Origin: Piscinibacter sp. HJYY11
GTDB lineage: Bacteria; Pseudomonadota; Gammaproteobacteria; Burkholderiales; Burkholderiaceae_C
Length of the DNA stretch: 64,000 bases
Direction of reading: 5' to 3'
Assembly (NCBI RefSeq): GCF_016735515.1
Contig: NZ_JAERQZ010000001.1
Location: forward strand, 4,452,746 to 4,516,745
A program made the position numbers and the translations under genes. The first letter of the stretch is position 1. Each line of letters starts with the position of its first letter. Positions 8,445-16,739 of this stretch are shown one piece after another. The notes under the pieces were generated by a model, which worked only from the letters and a program-made list of their open reading frames with translations, was not told the origin of the DNA and did no database searches.

Positions 8445-9740
8445 ATGAAACTGTTGATCAAGAACGGTCGCATCGTCGACCCCGCCTCGGGCCGCGACGA
8501 AACCGGTGACGTGGCCATCGCGGCCGGCCGCATCGTGACCCTGGGCAAGGTCAACCCCGACTTCAAGCCTGCGCGCACCCTCGACGCAAGCGGCCTCGTC
8601 GTCGCGCCGGGCCTGGTCGACCTCGCCGCGCGCTTGCGCGAGCCGGGCCACGAGCACGAAGGCATGCTCGAGTCGGAGATGGCGGCGGCAGTCGCCGGTG
8701 GCGTGACGAGCCTCGTCTGCCCGCCCGACACCGACCCCGCGCTCGACGAGCCCGGCCTCGTCGAGATGCTCAAGTTCCGCGCGCGCAACCTCAACCAGTC
8801 GCACCTCTACCCGTTGGGCGCGCTGACGCGCGGCCTGGCCGGCGAGGTGCTCACCGAGATGGCCGAGCTGACCGAAGCCGGCTGCGTCGGCTTCTCGCAG
8901 GCCGACGTGCCGCTGGCCGACACCATGGTGCTGCAGCGTGCGCTGCAATACGCCTCGACCTTCGGCTACTGCGTGTGGCTGCGCCCGCAGGACGCCCATC
9001 TCGGCAAGGGCGTGGCCGCCAGCGGCCCCCTCGCCACGCGACTGGGCCTCTCGGGCGTGCCCGTGATCGCCGAGACCATCGCGCTGCACACCATCTTCGA
9101 GCTGATGCGCGTGACGGGTGCCCGCGTGCACCTGTGCCGCCTGAGCAGCGCGGCCGGCATCGCGCTCGTGCGTGCCGCCAAGGCGGAAGGCCTGCCGGTC
9201 ACCTGCGACGTGAGCGTGAACCACCTGCACCTGACCGACGTCGACATCGGCTACTTCAACGCCGACATGCGGCTCACGCCGCCGCTGCGCCAGCAGCGCG
9301 ACCGGGATGCGATCCGCGCCGGCCTGGTCGACGGCACCATCGATGCGCTGGTCAGCGACCACACGCCGGTCGACGAAGACGCGAAGAACCTGCCGTTCGC
9401 CGAAGCCGAGCCCGGCGCCACCGGCCTGGAGCTGCTGCTCAGCCTCGCGCTCAAGTGGGGCGACGAGCAGAAGCTCGGCCTCGCGAAGGCGCTGGCCAAG
9501 GTGACCTCCGAGCCGGTGCGGGTGCTGGGCGATGCGCTGGGCTCGCTGGCTTCGAGCGCCGGCCGGCTGGTCGAAGGCGGTGTGGCCGACGTGTGCGTCT
9601 TCGATCCGAAGACCCACTGGACGGTGCGGCCGCAGGCCTTGAAGAGCCAGGGCAAGCACTCGCCGTTCGCCGGCTACGAGCTGCCGGGCAGCGTGAAGTA
9701 CACGCTCGTGGCCGGCAGCGTGGCCCACGAAGCGGCCTGA
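8445..9740 (+). CDS. pyrC: Dihydroorotase-like protein PyrC', predicted inactive partner of ATCase
   Basis: A 431-residue amidohydrolase-fold protein of the type I dihydroorotase family. The zinc-binding HxH that should stand before LREPG is absent: residues 59-68 read DLAARLREPG, so Ala61 and Arg63 replace the two histidines. A later motif keeps SDHTP but lacks the following His of SDHAPH. These losses should abolish hydrolysis. In Pseudomonas such pyrC' proteins are structural subunits needed to assemble active ATCase. The position directly after pyrB supports that role here. An active dihydroorotase should exist elsewhere in the genome. Confidence 0.9.
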   Translation: MKLLIKNGRIVDPASGRDETGDVAIAAGRIVTLGKVNPDFKPARTLDASGLVVAPGLVDLAARLREPGHEHEGMLESEMAAAVAGGVTSLVCPPDTDPALDEPGLVEMLKFRARNLNQSHLYPLGALTRGLAGEVLTEMAELTEAGCVGFSQADVPLADTMVLQRALQYASTFGYCVWLRPQDAHLGKGVAASGPLATRLGLSGVPVIAETIALHTIFELMRVTGARVHLCRLSSAAGIALVRAAKAEGLPVTCDVSVNHLHLTDVDIGYFNADMRLTPPLRQQRDRDAIRAGLVDGTIDALVSDHTPVDEDAKNLPFAEAEPGATGLELLLSLALKWGDEQKLGLAKALAKVTSEPVRVLGDALGSLASSAGRLVEGGVADVCVFDPKTHWTVRPQALKSQGKHSPFAGYELPGSVKYTLVAGSVAHEAA

Positions 9741-9747
9741 GGCGGCC

Positions 9748-10488
9748 GTGCGCGCCGTCATCGCGCTGTGGCGGCTGGCCCGCGTGGGCGGGCTGCTCGT
9801 GCTCGCCGTGCTGCGCTGCGCCTTCATCTTCCCGTTCTCGAGCCCGGCCCAGCGGCTCGCGCAGACGGGCCGCTGGTGCGGCCAGGTGGCACGTGCGCTG
9901 GGTTTGACGGTCGAGGGCCATGGCCGCTCCCACGACGGCCCCGTGCTGCTCGTGGCCAACCACATCTCGTGGCTCGACATCCTGGCCATCAACGCGGTGC
10001 ACCCGGCACGCTTCGTCTCCAAGGCCGACGTGAAGCACTGGCCGGTGCTCGGCTGGCTGGTGGGCTGCGGCGGCACGCTCTTCATCGAGCGCGAGCGCAA
10101 GCGCGATGCGTTGCGCGTGGTGCACCAGATCGCCGCCGCGCTGAAGCAGGGCGACACCATCGCGATGTTTCCCGAGGGCACCACGGGCGATGGCACCACG
10201 CTGCTGCCCTTCCACGCCAACCTGCTGCAGGCCGCGATCTCGACCGACGCGCTGCTGCAGCCCATCGCCTTGCGCTATGTCGACGCCGACAGCGCGCCGA
10301 GCCAGGCGGTGGTGTGGGTGGGCGATTCGACCCTGGCCGAGTCCTTGTGGAAGGTGGTGGGCGCCCGCGGCCTGCGGGTGCAGGTTCACCAGCTCGCGCC
10401 CATCGCCTCGGCCGGGCAGGACCGGCGCGACCTGTCGGAGCGGGTGCGCGGCGAGATCGGCGCCGCGCTCGGCTTCAGAGGCAGTTGA
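9748..10488 (+). CDS. plsC: 1-acyl-sn-glycerol-3-phosphate acyltransferase
   Basis: A 246-residue membrane-associated acyltransferase starting at GTG 9748, seven bases after pyrC'. An N-terminal hydrophobic segment (about 8-30) precedes the HX4D active-site motif NHISWLD (H72, D77). A second block reads FPEGTTGDGTTLLPFH. It should transfer an acyl chain to lysophosphatidic acid to give phosphatidic acid at the inner membrane. Its 3' end overlaps the convergent pseudopilin gene by 14 bases. A second PlsC-family gene lies at 49027-49647, so the exact substrate of each is uncertain. Confidence 0.9.
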   Translation: MRAVIALWRLARVGGLLVLAVLRCAFIFPFSSPAQRLAQTGRWCGQVARALGLTVEGHGRSHDGPVLLVANHISWLDILAINAVHPARFVSKADVKHWPVLGWLVGCGGTLFIERERKRDALRVVHQIAAALKQGDTIAMFPEGTTGDGTTLLPFHANLLQAAISTDALLQPIALRYVDADSAPSQAVVWVGDSTLAESLWKVVGARGLRVQVHQLAPIASAGQDRRDLSERVRGEIGAALGFRGS

Positions 10489-10960
10489 TCGGCAGGTGAC
10501 GGCGCTCGATGTCGGTGCGGTTGGCGCCGACGAGCTTCATCTTCTCGGGCGCCTTCGCATGCCCGCACACCCACGCGACCGGCACCACCGGGGCGTCTTC
10601 CACGACGGCCGGCAGCAGCGTCAAGGTCTTGCCCTGCAGCGCTCCGTTGGCCCGGTTGCCGAAGACGATGTGGATGGCACCGCCTTCGACGGTCACCGAC
10701 TTCACCATGTTGTTGACGATCTTGTCGGCGGCCGGCAGGCCGGCGGTCGCGTTGTCGGAGGGCAGGGTCTTGGTGGTGGCCCACACGGCGCTCACGTGGT
10801 CCTTGGCCAGCTTGGCCAGCGTCACGCCTTCGGCGATGTTCTCGCGGATGTACTTGCCTTGCAGGCTGGGCACCGCCATCAGCGCGAGGATGGCCAGGAT
10901 GGCCATCACGATCAGCACTTCGATGAGCGTGAAGCCGGAGCGTCGGTCTAGAGGGTGCAT
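10475..10960 (-). CDS. Type IV pilin-like pseudopilin (GspH/FimT type)
   Basis: A 161-residue protein with a class III prepilin leader: MHPLDRRSG followed by FTLIEVLIVMAILAILALMA, the prepilin peptidase cleavage site and hydrophobic stalk. The ATG at 10960 gives a typical short basic leader; longer frames add an implausible extension. The globular part has a late Cys (VAWVCGHA) and a second Cys in the last residues, a likely disulfide. It should be a minor pilin or pseudopilin. It stands alone on the minus strand with no secretion or pilus genes beside it, which is unusual but often seen for fimT-like genes. Confidence 0.85.
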   Translation of the reverse strand: MHPLDRRSGFTLIEVLIVMAILAILALMAVPSLQGKYIRENIAEGVTLAKLAKDHVSAVWATTKTLPSDNATAGLPAADKIVNNMVKSVTVEGGAIHIVFGNRANGALQGKTLTLLPAVVEDAPVVPVAWVCGHAKAPEKMKLVGANRTDIERRHLPINCL

Positions 10961-10988
10961 GGCGGGGCAGTGTGTCACAGTCCGCCCG

Positions 10989-11927
10989 ATGCAGACCTTC
11001 GACGCCGCCTCGACCCGCGCAGCGCTCGGCTTCGAGGCCCTGGTGCCGGCGCTGCGGGAAATGTTTCGCACCGGCTGCGAGATGCCGCCGCGCCATGTGC
11101 ACACCATCCCCGGCACGCACGCCGACATGACGGTGCTGATCATGCCGGCGTGGTTGCCCGGCCGCTACTTCGGCCTCAAGACGATCAACATCGCGCCGGC
11201 CAATGCCGCGCGTGGCTTGCCGGGGCTGCATGCCACCTACCTGCTGCACGACGCCGACACCGGCGTGCCGCTCGCCTTCATCGACGGCAGCGAGCTCACC
11301 GCCTGCCGCACCGCGGCGACTGCGGCGCTGGGCGCGTCGTTCATGGCGCGGCCCGATGCGCGGCGACTGCTCGTCGTGGGGGCGGGCCGTGTGGCAGAGC
11401 GGCTGCCGGCGGCCTACCGCAGCGTGTTGCCCATCGACGAGGTGCAGGTGTGGGCGCGACGCGCCGAGGCGGCCGAAGCCCTGGCTGCGCAGTGGCGGGC
11501 ACAAGGGCTGCCGGCGCACGCCGCGGCCGACCTGCAGGCTGCCGTCGGCTGGGCCGATGTCGTGAGCTGCGCCACGCTCGCCACCGAGCCGGTGGTGCAG
11601 GGCGCCTGGCTGCGTGCGGGCAGCCACCTCGACCTCATCGGCAGCTTCACCCCGGCGATGCGCGAGGCCGATGACGACTGCTTCCGCGGTGCCACCGTGG
11701 CGGTGGACGATGCCGAGGCGTGGCGCAAGAGCGGCGAACTGCTCGGGCCGGTGGCGCGTGGGGTGCTGTCTGCTGGAGGCCCGACGCTCGCAGCGCTGAG
11801 CCGCGGCGAAGCCCCCGGCCGCACCAGCGTGCAGGAACGCACGGTCTTCAAGTCGGTCGGCTCGGCGCTGGAAGACCTGGCCGCGGCGGTGCTCGTGGTG
11901 GAGTCGGCAAACGGTTCTCGCAGGTGA
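10989..11927 (+). CDS. Ornithine cyclodeaminase / mu-crystallin family enzyme
   Basis: A 312-residue protein whose family similarity begins at the ATG at 10989. The substrate-region Lys lies in GLKTINIAPAN. The NAD(P)-binding Rossmann motif reads LLVVGAGRVAERL, and HLDLIGSFTPAMREAD is the conserved block near the active site. Members either deaminate and cyclise ornithine to proline or reduce pyrroline-2-carboxylate and similar cyclic imines. Nothing nearby decides between these; many Burkholderiales members act on cyclic imino acids. It is divergent from the pseudopilin, with a 28-base gap. Confidence 0.85.
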   Translation: MQTFDAASTRAALGFEALVPALREMFRTGCEMPPRHVHTIPGTHADMTVLIMPAWLPGRYFGLKTINIAPANAARGLPGLHATYLLHDADTGVPLAFIDGSELTACRTAATAALGASFMARPDARRLLVVGAGRVAERLPAAYRSVLPIDEVQVWARRAEAAEALAAQWRAQGLPAHAAADLQAAVGWADVVSCATLATEPVVQGAWLRAGSHLDLIGSFTPAMREADDDCFRGATVAVDDAEAWRKSGELLGPVARGVLSAGGPTLAALSRGEAPGRTSVQERTVFKSVGSALEDLAAAVLVVESANGSRR

Positions 11928-11981
11928 CAGCAGCCCCCTCCTGGGCGGGTTATCGTCGGCGGCACTGAATCGTTTCACCCC

Positions 11982-13370
11982 TTGAGCCCTCCTTCGTTCA
12001 CCACCAGCGGCCGTTGGCGCTGGCTGCGTTTCCAGATCCGCCGCCGCTTCGCGCGGCCGCGCGGCGTGTGGGCACTGGCGGGGCCGGTGCTGCTGCAGGA
12101 ATTCGCGCTCGTGCTCACCGGCACGGTGGTGATGGCGATGGCGAGCCATCTCGGGCCGGCGTCTGTCGCGGCCATCGGCATGATGGACGCGCTCAACTTC
12201 CTCTTGATCGCGATCTACGGCGGCCTGGCCATCGGTGCCACGGTGACAGTGGCCCATTGCGTGGGAGCGGGCCGCCGAGGTGACCTGCGTTCGGTCGCGT
12301 TCAGCGCCATCGCACTGGCCCTCGTGGCGGGCACGCTGGTGGCGCTGCTGCTGTGGAACACCCGCGGGCTCTGGATCGCGATGGTGCTGCCCGGGGCCGA
12401 AGAGGCGGTGAAGGTGCAGGCCGATCGCTACTTCCGCTGGGTCATCGTCGCCGGCATGGCGACGTCCATCGTGCTCACCAGCTGCGGCGTGCTGCGCGGC
12501 ATGGCGCGCACCGACACCGCGATGCGCGTGCAAGTGGTGATGGCGGCGTCGCAGATCGTCATGGCCGCGATCTTCATGCGCGGCGAGAACGGCAGCGTGA
12601 ACGGTGCCGGCGCGGCCTTGCTGCTTGCGCGCTGTGGCGGTGTGGCCCTGGTGCTGCTGGCGCTGTGGCCCACGCTCAAGCGGGGCGCAGAGCATGTGGG
12701 CGGCTGGCCGGTGCGCCGGGAATTCATGCGGTCCGTCCTGAAGGTGGGCTGGCCGGCGGCGCTGGAGTCCTCGTTCTTCCACCTCGGCAAGATCGTCACG
12801 CAGATGATCGTGGTGGGGCTGGGCACCACGGCGATGGCGGCCAACTTCATCGCCTTCTACGTCAGCAACTTCGTCAACACACCCGGCACCGCGCTCGGCG
12901 TGGCGGCCACCACGCTCGTGGGCATGCGGCTCGGGGCCGGGCGGGTGAAGGCGGCGCAGCTGGTGCTGCGGCGTGTGATCCGCAGCGCCAACTGGTCGCT
13001 GTCGACGCTGGCGGCGATCGTGCTGCCGTTCTCGTGGTGGCTGGCGGGGCTCTTCGGCAACAACGCCGAGGTGACGGCGCAGGCGGCGTGGCTGATCGCG
13101 CTCAGCTGCGTGTTCATGCCGGCCTGGGCGGGCTCGTGGGTGCTGCCGGCGGGCCTGCGCGGCGCAGGCGACACGCGCTACGGCCTGGTGGTCGGCAGCT
13201 CCACGATGTGGGGACTTCGCATCGGCGCCGGCTACCTGCTCGGCATCGTCTTCGGGCTGGGCGTGATCGGCGTGTGGCTGGGCATGTTTGCCGACTGGAT
13301 CGTGCGCAACATCCTTTTTCGCAAGCGCATGCGCGGCACCGCGTGGACGCGTCACCGCCTGCTCAACTGA
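11982..13370 (+). CDS. MATE-family multidrug/sodium exporter
   Basis: A 462-residue integral membrane protein with about 12 hydrophobic segments and the two-fold MATE arrangement; the first helix carries GPVLLQEFALVLTGTVVMAMA. It should export cationic drugs or metabolites using Na+ or H+. The start is uncertain: TTG at 11982 is the most upstream candidate and a GTG at about 12067 (VWALAGPVLL) is another. No ATG is available before the first helix. It lies 54 bases after the cyclodeaminase-like gene and may share its transcript. The substrate is unknown. Confidence 0.85.
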   Translation: MSPPSFTTSGRWRWLRFQIRRRFARPRGVWALAGPVLLQEFALVLTGTVVMAMASHLGPASVAAIGMMDALNFLLIAIYGGLAIGATVTVAHCVGAGRRGDLRSVAFSAIALALVAGTLVALLLWNTRGLWIAMVLPGAEEAVKVQADRYFRWVIVAGMATSIVLTSCGVLRGMARTDTAMRVQVVMAASQIVMAAIFMRGENGSVNGAGAALLLARCGGVALVLLALWPTLKRGAEHVGGWPVRREFMRSVLKVGWPAALESSFFHLGKIVTQMIVVGLGTTAMAANFIAFYVSNFVNTPGTALGVAATTLVGMRLGAGRVKAAQLVLRRVIRSANWSLSTLAAIVLPFSWWLAGLFGNNAEVTAQAAWLIALSCVFMPAWAGSWVLPAGLRGAGDTRYGLVVGSSTMWGLRIGAGYLLGIVFGLGVIGVWLGMFADWIVRNILFRKRMRGTAWTRHRLLN

Positions 13371-13406
13371 GCATTTGTCGGCAGCCGGGGCCTGCGCGCC
13401 CGACGT

Positions 13407-13425
13407 CTGCTGAAAAAATCAGCAG
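13407..13425. other. Perfect hairpin (7-bp arms, A5 loop) upstream of the HD-GYP-like gene
   Basis: CTGCTGA (13407-13413), AAAAA, TCAGCAG (13419-13425), followed by AAAAG. It lies 36 bases after the MATE stop and 70 bases before the next ATG. It could end MATE transcription weakly or be a protein-binding site for the next promoter. There is no T tract on the plus strand, so a classical terminator is not favoured. Confidence 0.45.
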
Positions 13426-13495
13426 AAAAGCGCCTTTATTTGGCTGTTTCCTGCCGCGTCGCAGGCCTACATTCGGCTCATAGCGGAGGTACCTC

Positions 13496-14635
13496 ATGGC
13501 ACTGGTCAAGATGGATCGGCACCTGGTGCAGTTCGGCATGCCATCGCTCGTGGAAGTGCGCGATGCCGAAGGCAACCTGTTGCTGGCGCGTGGCGCCATC
13601 ATCGAGAACGATGAGCAGCTCGCCGCACTGATGGCACACGGTGCGATGGTCGAAGGTGAAGACGCCAAGGCGGCCATGGCGGCGATCAACGGCGCCCGGC
13701 CCGAGCCGGTGGAAACACGGCCGACCAGCGTCTTCGGCCTGTGGGACCAGCTGCGCTGGCGCCTGGAGCGCATCGTCAAGGGCATTGCCGACGAGCCGAA
13801 GCAGTTCGAGGCACGCATCGACGAGCTGGCGCAGCACCTCGCGCTGCTCACCGAGAAGGATGCCGATGTGGGGATCTTCCTCGCCGTGCGGCAGGACACC
13901 CGCAAGCTCTCCATCTACGGCCTGAGCCATGCGATCTACACCGGGATGATGTGCTTCCTGATGGCGCAGCGCATGGGCTGGCCGCGCGAACGTTGCCTGA
14001 CGCTCGTGAAGGCGGCGCTGACGATGAACATGTCGGTCTTCGAACTGCAAGGCCGCCTGGCCGCACAAGGCGTGCCGATGCTGGCCGAGCAGCGTGCCGT
14101 GCTGCACGAGCACCCGCTGGAGAGCGCCCGCATGCTGCGCGAGGTGGGCATCACCGATGAAGAGTGGCTCACAGCGGTGGAGCAGCACCACGAGTGGAAC
14201 GACGGCAAGGGCTACCCGCGCGGGCTCACCGAGATGAGCGAGATGGCCAAGGCACTCAAGTACGCGGACGTCTTCATGGCCAAGATCAGCCCAAAGGCCA
14301 TCCGCAAGCCGTTGCATGCGCAGGAGGCTGCACGCGACCTCTACAAGACCGATGGCGGCGGTGCGATGGCGATGGCCATCATCAAGGAATTCGGGATCTA
14401 CCCGCCGGGCGAGCTGGTGAAGCTCAAGACCGGCGAGCTGGCGGTGGTGATCCGTCGCACCGCGAGTGCCAACACGCCGATCGCCGCCAGCATCACCGAC
14501 CGCACCGGCGTGCCGGTGCTCAACATCGTGCGCCGCGACACCAGCCGTGCCGAGCACGCGATCACCGGCTTCGTGGCCGACAAGTCGGTGCTCGACCGTG
14601 TGCCGCCGGAGCGGCTCTACGGCCTGCCGGCCTGA
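13496..14635 (+). CDS. HD-GYP-like protein with a lost HD pair
   Basis: A 379-residue soluble protein; GGAGG stands ahead of the ATG. The C-terminal half is an HD-GYP domain, the family that hydrolyses cyclic di-GMP. HHEWNDGKGYP (231-241) keeps the HHExxDGxGYP signature, LHEHPLESARML keeps the HP motif and YADVFMA keeps the downstream Asp. The defining HD pair in the helix AALxHDxG is replaced by Met177-Asn178 (AALTMNMSVF). Loss of these metal ligands predicts reduced or no phosphodiesterase activity, so it may bind c-di-GMP or a partner instead. The N-terminal 120 residues are unrecognised. It is convergent with gpmA. Confidence 0.85.
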   Translation: MALVKMDRHLVQFGMPSLVEVRDAEGNLLLARGAIIENDEQLAALMAHGAMVEGEDAKAAMAAINGARPEPVETRPTSVFGLWDQLRWRLERIVKGIADEPKQFEARIDELAQHLALLTEKDADVGIFLAVRQDTRKLSIYGLSHAIYTGMMCFLMAQRMGWPRERCLTLVKAALTMNMSVFELQGRLAAQGVPMLAEQRAVLHEHPLESARMLREVGITDEEWLTAVEQHHEWNDGKGYPRGLTEMSEMAKALKYADVFMAKISPKAIRKPLHAQEAARDLYKTDGGGAMAMAIIKEFGIYPPGELVKLKTGELAVVIRRTASANTPIAASITDRTGVPVLNIVRRDTSRAEHAITGFVADKSVLDRVPPERLYGLPA

Positions 14636-14651
14636 TGCGCCTGATCAGGCC
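14629..14651. terminator. Hairpin holding both stop codons of the convergent HD-GYP-like and gpmA genes
   Basis: GGCCTGAT (14629-14636), a 7-base loop, and ATCAGGCC (14644-14651), followed by TTCTTCTCTTC. The TGA of the upstream gene and the reverse-complement TCA of gpmA both lie in the stem. The pyrimidine run after the stem is only partly T, so termination strength is uncertain. Confidence 0.45.
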
Positions 14652-15349
14652 TTCTTCTCTTCGAGGTAGTAGTAGGGCTTGATCGGCTTGAGGTCGGCAT
14701 CGAGCTCGTACACGAGCGGCGTGCCGTTGGGGATGTTGACGCCCACGATCTCGTCGTCGCCGATGTTGCTCAGGTACTTCACCAGCGCGCGGATGCTGTT
14801 GCCGTGCGCGGCGATCACCACGCGCTTGCCCGACTTGATGGCCGGCGCGATGGAGTCGTTCCACACCGGCAGCACGCGTGCCACGGTGTCCTTCAGGCAT
14901 TCGGTCAGCGGAATCTCTTCCGGCTTGAGCTTCGCGTAGCGGATGTCGTTGCGCTGGCTGAGCGGGGCATCGGCGGCGAGCGGCGGCGGCGGTGTGTCGT
15001 AGCTGCGGCGCCAGATCAGCACCTGCTCGTCGCCGTATTGCTTGGCGGTCTCGGCCTTGTTGAGGCCTTGCAGGCCGCCGTAGTGCCGCTCGTTCAGGCG
15101 CCACTGGTGCACCACCGGCAGCCAGGTGCGGTCCATCTGGTCGAGCGTGTGCCAGAGCGTCCAGATGGCGCGCTTGAGCACCGAGGTGTAGGCCACGTCG
15201 AAGTCGTAGCCGTGGGCCTTCAGCGTGCGGCCGGCCTGCTGGGCCTGGGCGACGCCGGTGGGGGTGAGGTCCACGTCGACCCATCCGGTGAAGCGGTTTT
15301 CCAGGTTCCAGGTCGATTCGCCGTGGCGGATGAGCACGAGTTTGTACAT
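14645..15349 (-). CDS. gpmA: 2,3-bisphosphoglycerate-dependent phosphoglycerate mutase
   Basis: A 234-residue glycolytic/gluconeogenic enzyme interconverting 3- and 2-phosphoglycerate. The phospho-histidine motif LIRHGES puts His at residue 9. The second catalytic His lies in [10 protein letters not shown], and [10 protein letters not shown] and [12 protein letters not shown] are family signatures. It is slightly shorter than the 247-250 residues of the enterobacterial enzyme, mostly at the C-terminus. It is a single-gene minus-strand unit, divergent from the rhodanese gene. Confidence 0.95.
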   Translation of the reverse strand: MYKLVLIRHGESTWNLENRFTGWVDVDLTPTGVAQAQQAGRTLKAHGYDFDVAYTSVLKRAIWTLWHTLDQMDRTWLPVVHQWRLNERHYGGLQGLNKAETAKQYGDEQVLIWRRSYDTPPPPLAADAPLSQRNDIRYAKLKPEEIPLTECLKDTVARVLPVWNDSIAPAIKSGKRVVIAAHGNSIRALVKYLSNIGDDEIVGVNIPNGTPLVYELDADLKPIKPYYYLEEKKA

Positions 15350-15420
15350 GGCGCGAGCAGTGGGATGAAGAGGTGGAGCCGGGCGAAGCAGACGAAGCCT
15401 GGCGGCGAGGGGCCGAATTC

Positions 15421-15426
15421 TATAAT
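15421..15426 (+). promoter_or_regulatory. Consensus -10 box for rhodanese-grxC
   Basis: A perfect TATAAT lies 45 bases before the GTG start at 15472, in the 122-base divergent gap with gpmA. The region 17 bases upstream has no good -35 hexamer, so an activator or an extended element may be needed. Confidence 0.45.
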
Positions 15427-15471
15427 TCGCGTTTGCCTCAACGCCGTGGCCGACCCGCCCGCGAACATCAC

Positions 15472-15888
15472 GTGAACTTCTTCCTCAACCCCGAGAACCT
15501 GCTGCTGATCGCGATGGCGATCGTCTCCGGAGGCCTCTTGATGTGGCCGCGCCTGCGTGGCGGCGGCGGCAATGGCGCTGTGACCCCCGCCGAGGCGGTG
15601 CAACTCATCAACCGCGAGCGTGCGGTGCTGGTCGACGTGAGCGAGCCCGCCGAATTCGCGGCCGGCCATGCCGGTGGCTCGAAGAACGTCCCTTTCGGCA
15701 GCCTGGAAACCAGCACCGACCTGCCGAAGAACAAGGCCTTGCCGGTGGTGGTGGTGTGTCCGACCGGCGCACGCGCTTCGCGCGCAGCGGGTATCTTGAA
15801 GAAGCTGGGTTTCGAGAAGGCCCGGCCTCTTGCCGGCGGACTGCGTGCCTGGCGCGAGGCCAACCTGCCGGTCGAGAAATCCGCCTGA
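15472..15888 (+). CDS. Membrane-anchored rhodanese-like protein
   Basis: A 138-residue protein starting at GTG 15472. One N-terminal transmembrane helix (about 8-26) is followed by a Gly-rich hinge and a single rhodanese domain. The active-site loop is CPTGARA with catalytic Cys96. It should carry persulfide sulfur or act in thiol chemistry at the membrane. The grxC gene follows by 21 bases and secB after that, an order common in betaproteobacteria, suggesting a redox/secretion housekeeping operon. The physiological sulfur acceptor is unknown. Confidence 0.88.
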   Translation: MNFFLNPENLLLIAMAIVSGGLLMWPRLRGGGGNGAVTPAEAVQLINRERAVLVDVSEPAEFAAGHAGGSKNVPFGSLETSTDLPKNKALPVVVVCPTGARASRAAGILKKLGFEKARPLAGGLRAWREANLPVEKSA

Positions 15889-15909
15889 CCACCACAGGAG
15901 GTTTCGTTC

Positions 15910-16170
15910 ATGCAGCCCGTCAAGATGTTCACGACGCTGGTGTGCCCGTTCTGCATCCGTGCCAAGGCCTTGCTCAAGCAGCGGGGCGTGGCCGAGATCG
16001 ATGAAGTGCGGGTCGACCTCGACCCATCGCAACGCGCCACCATGATGGAGATCACCGGCCGCCGCACGGTGCCGCAGATCTTCATCGGCGATACCCACGT
16101 GGGCGGCTGCGACGACCTCATCGCGCTCGACCAGCGTGGCGGGCTCATGCCCCTGCTGCAAGGCAGCTGA
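15910..16170 (+). CDS. grxC: Glutaredoxin 3
   Basis: An 86-residue dithiol glutaredoxin. The active site is CPFC (Cys12, Cys15), with Phe instead of the more common Tyr. TVPQIFIG supplies the cis-Pro loop and GGCDDL the glutathione-binding turn. It reduces protein disulfides and glutathione mixed disulfides using glutathione. AGGAGG lies upstream of the ATG. It sits between the rhodanese gene and secB. Confidence 0.94.
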   Translation: MQPVKMFTTLVCPFCIRAKALLKQRGVAEIDEVRVDLDPSQRATMMEITGRRTVPQIFIGDTHVGGCDDLIALDQRGGLMPLLQGS

Positions 16171-16258
16171 AGAACGTCATCAGCGCTGGAACATAATCGC
16201 CGGCTCCGCCTTTGAACGGGCGGATCTGCTCCTTCTTCCTTTACCCAGCGAGACTCCC

Positions 16259-16723
16259 ATGGCCGACGACAACAACGCTCCCGTGTTCCAGATCCAGCGC
16301 GTGTACCTGAAGGACTTGTCGCTCGAGCAACCGAACTCGCCGCAGATCCTGCTCGAGCAGGCCCAGCCGCAGGTCGACATCAACCTGAACCTGGCCGCCC
16401 AGCCGGTGGCCGATGGTGTCTACGAAGTCTCGGTGACCGCGACCGTGACCACCACCGTCAAGGACAAGACCTTGTTCCTGGTCGAGGCCAAGCAGGCGGG
16501 CATCTTCGAGATCCGCAACATCCCCGACGAGCAGCTGCAGCCCATCATCGGCATCGCCTGCCCGCAGATCGTCTACCCGTATCTGCGCGCCATCGTCTCC
16601 GATGTGTGCACGCGCGCCGGCTTCCCGCCGGTGGTGCTGGCCGAAGTGAACTTCCAGGCCATGTACGAAGCCCAGCAGCAACAGCAGGCCGAAGGCCAGG
16701 CCGCTGGCGCCAACCTGAACTGA
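16259..16723 (+). CDS. secB: Protein-export chaperone SecB
   Basis: A 154-residue acidic chaperone that keeps preproteins unfolded and delivers them to SecA. The start at 16259 gives [20 protein letters not shown], the family N-terminus. [15 protein letters not shown] and [12 protein letters not shown] are SecB signatures. The 88-base gap after grxC contains CATAAT at 16192-16197, a possible -10 of its own promoter. gpsA follows 16 bases downstream, the same pairing as in many proteobacteria. Confidence 0.96.
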   Translation: MADDNNAPVFQIQRVYLKDLSLEQPNSPQILLEQAQPQVDINLNLAAQPVADGVYEVSVTATVTTTVKDKTLFLVEAKQAGIFEIRNIPDEQLQPIIGIACPQIVYPYLRAIVSDVCTRAGFPPVVLAEVNFQAMYEAQQQQQAEGQAAGANLN

Positions 16724-16739
16724 GCGTCATCGTCGCACG

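Noticed and set aside
10386..13355. A 989-residue open frame on the minus strand
   Set aside because: It lies opposite the OCD-family and MATE genes and part of the pseudopilin and has low-complexity His/Arg/Gly composition. It is an artefact of high GC at third codon positions.
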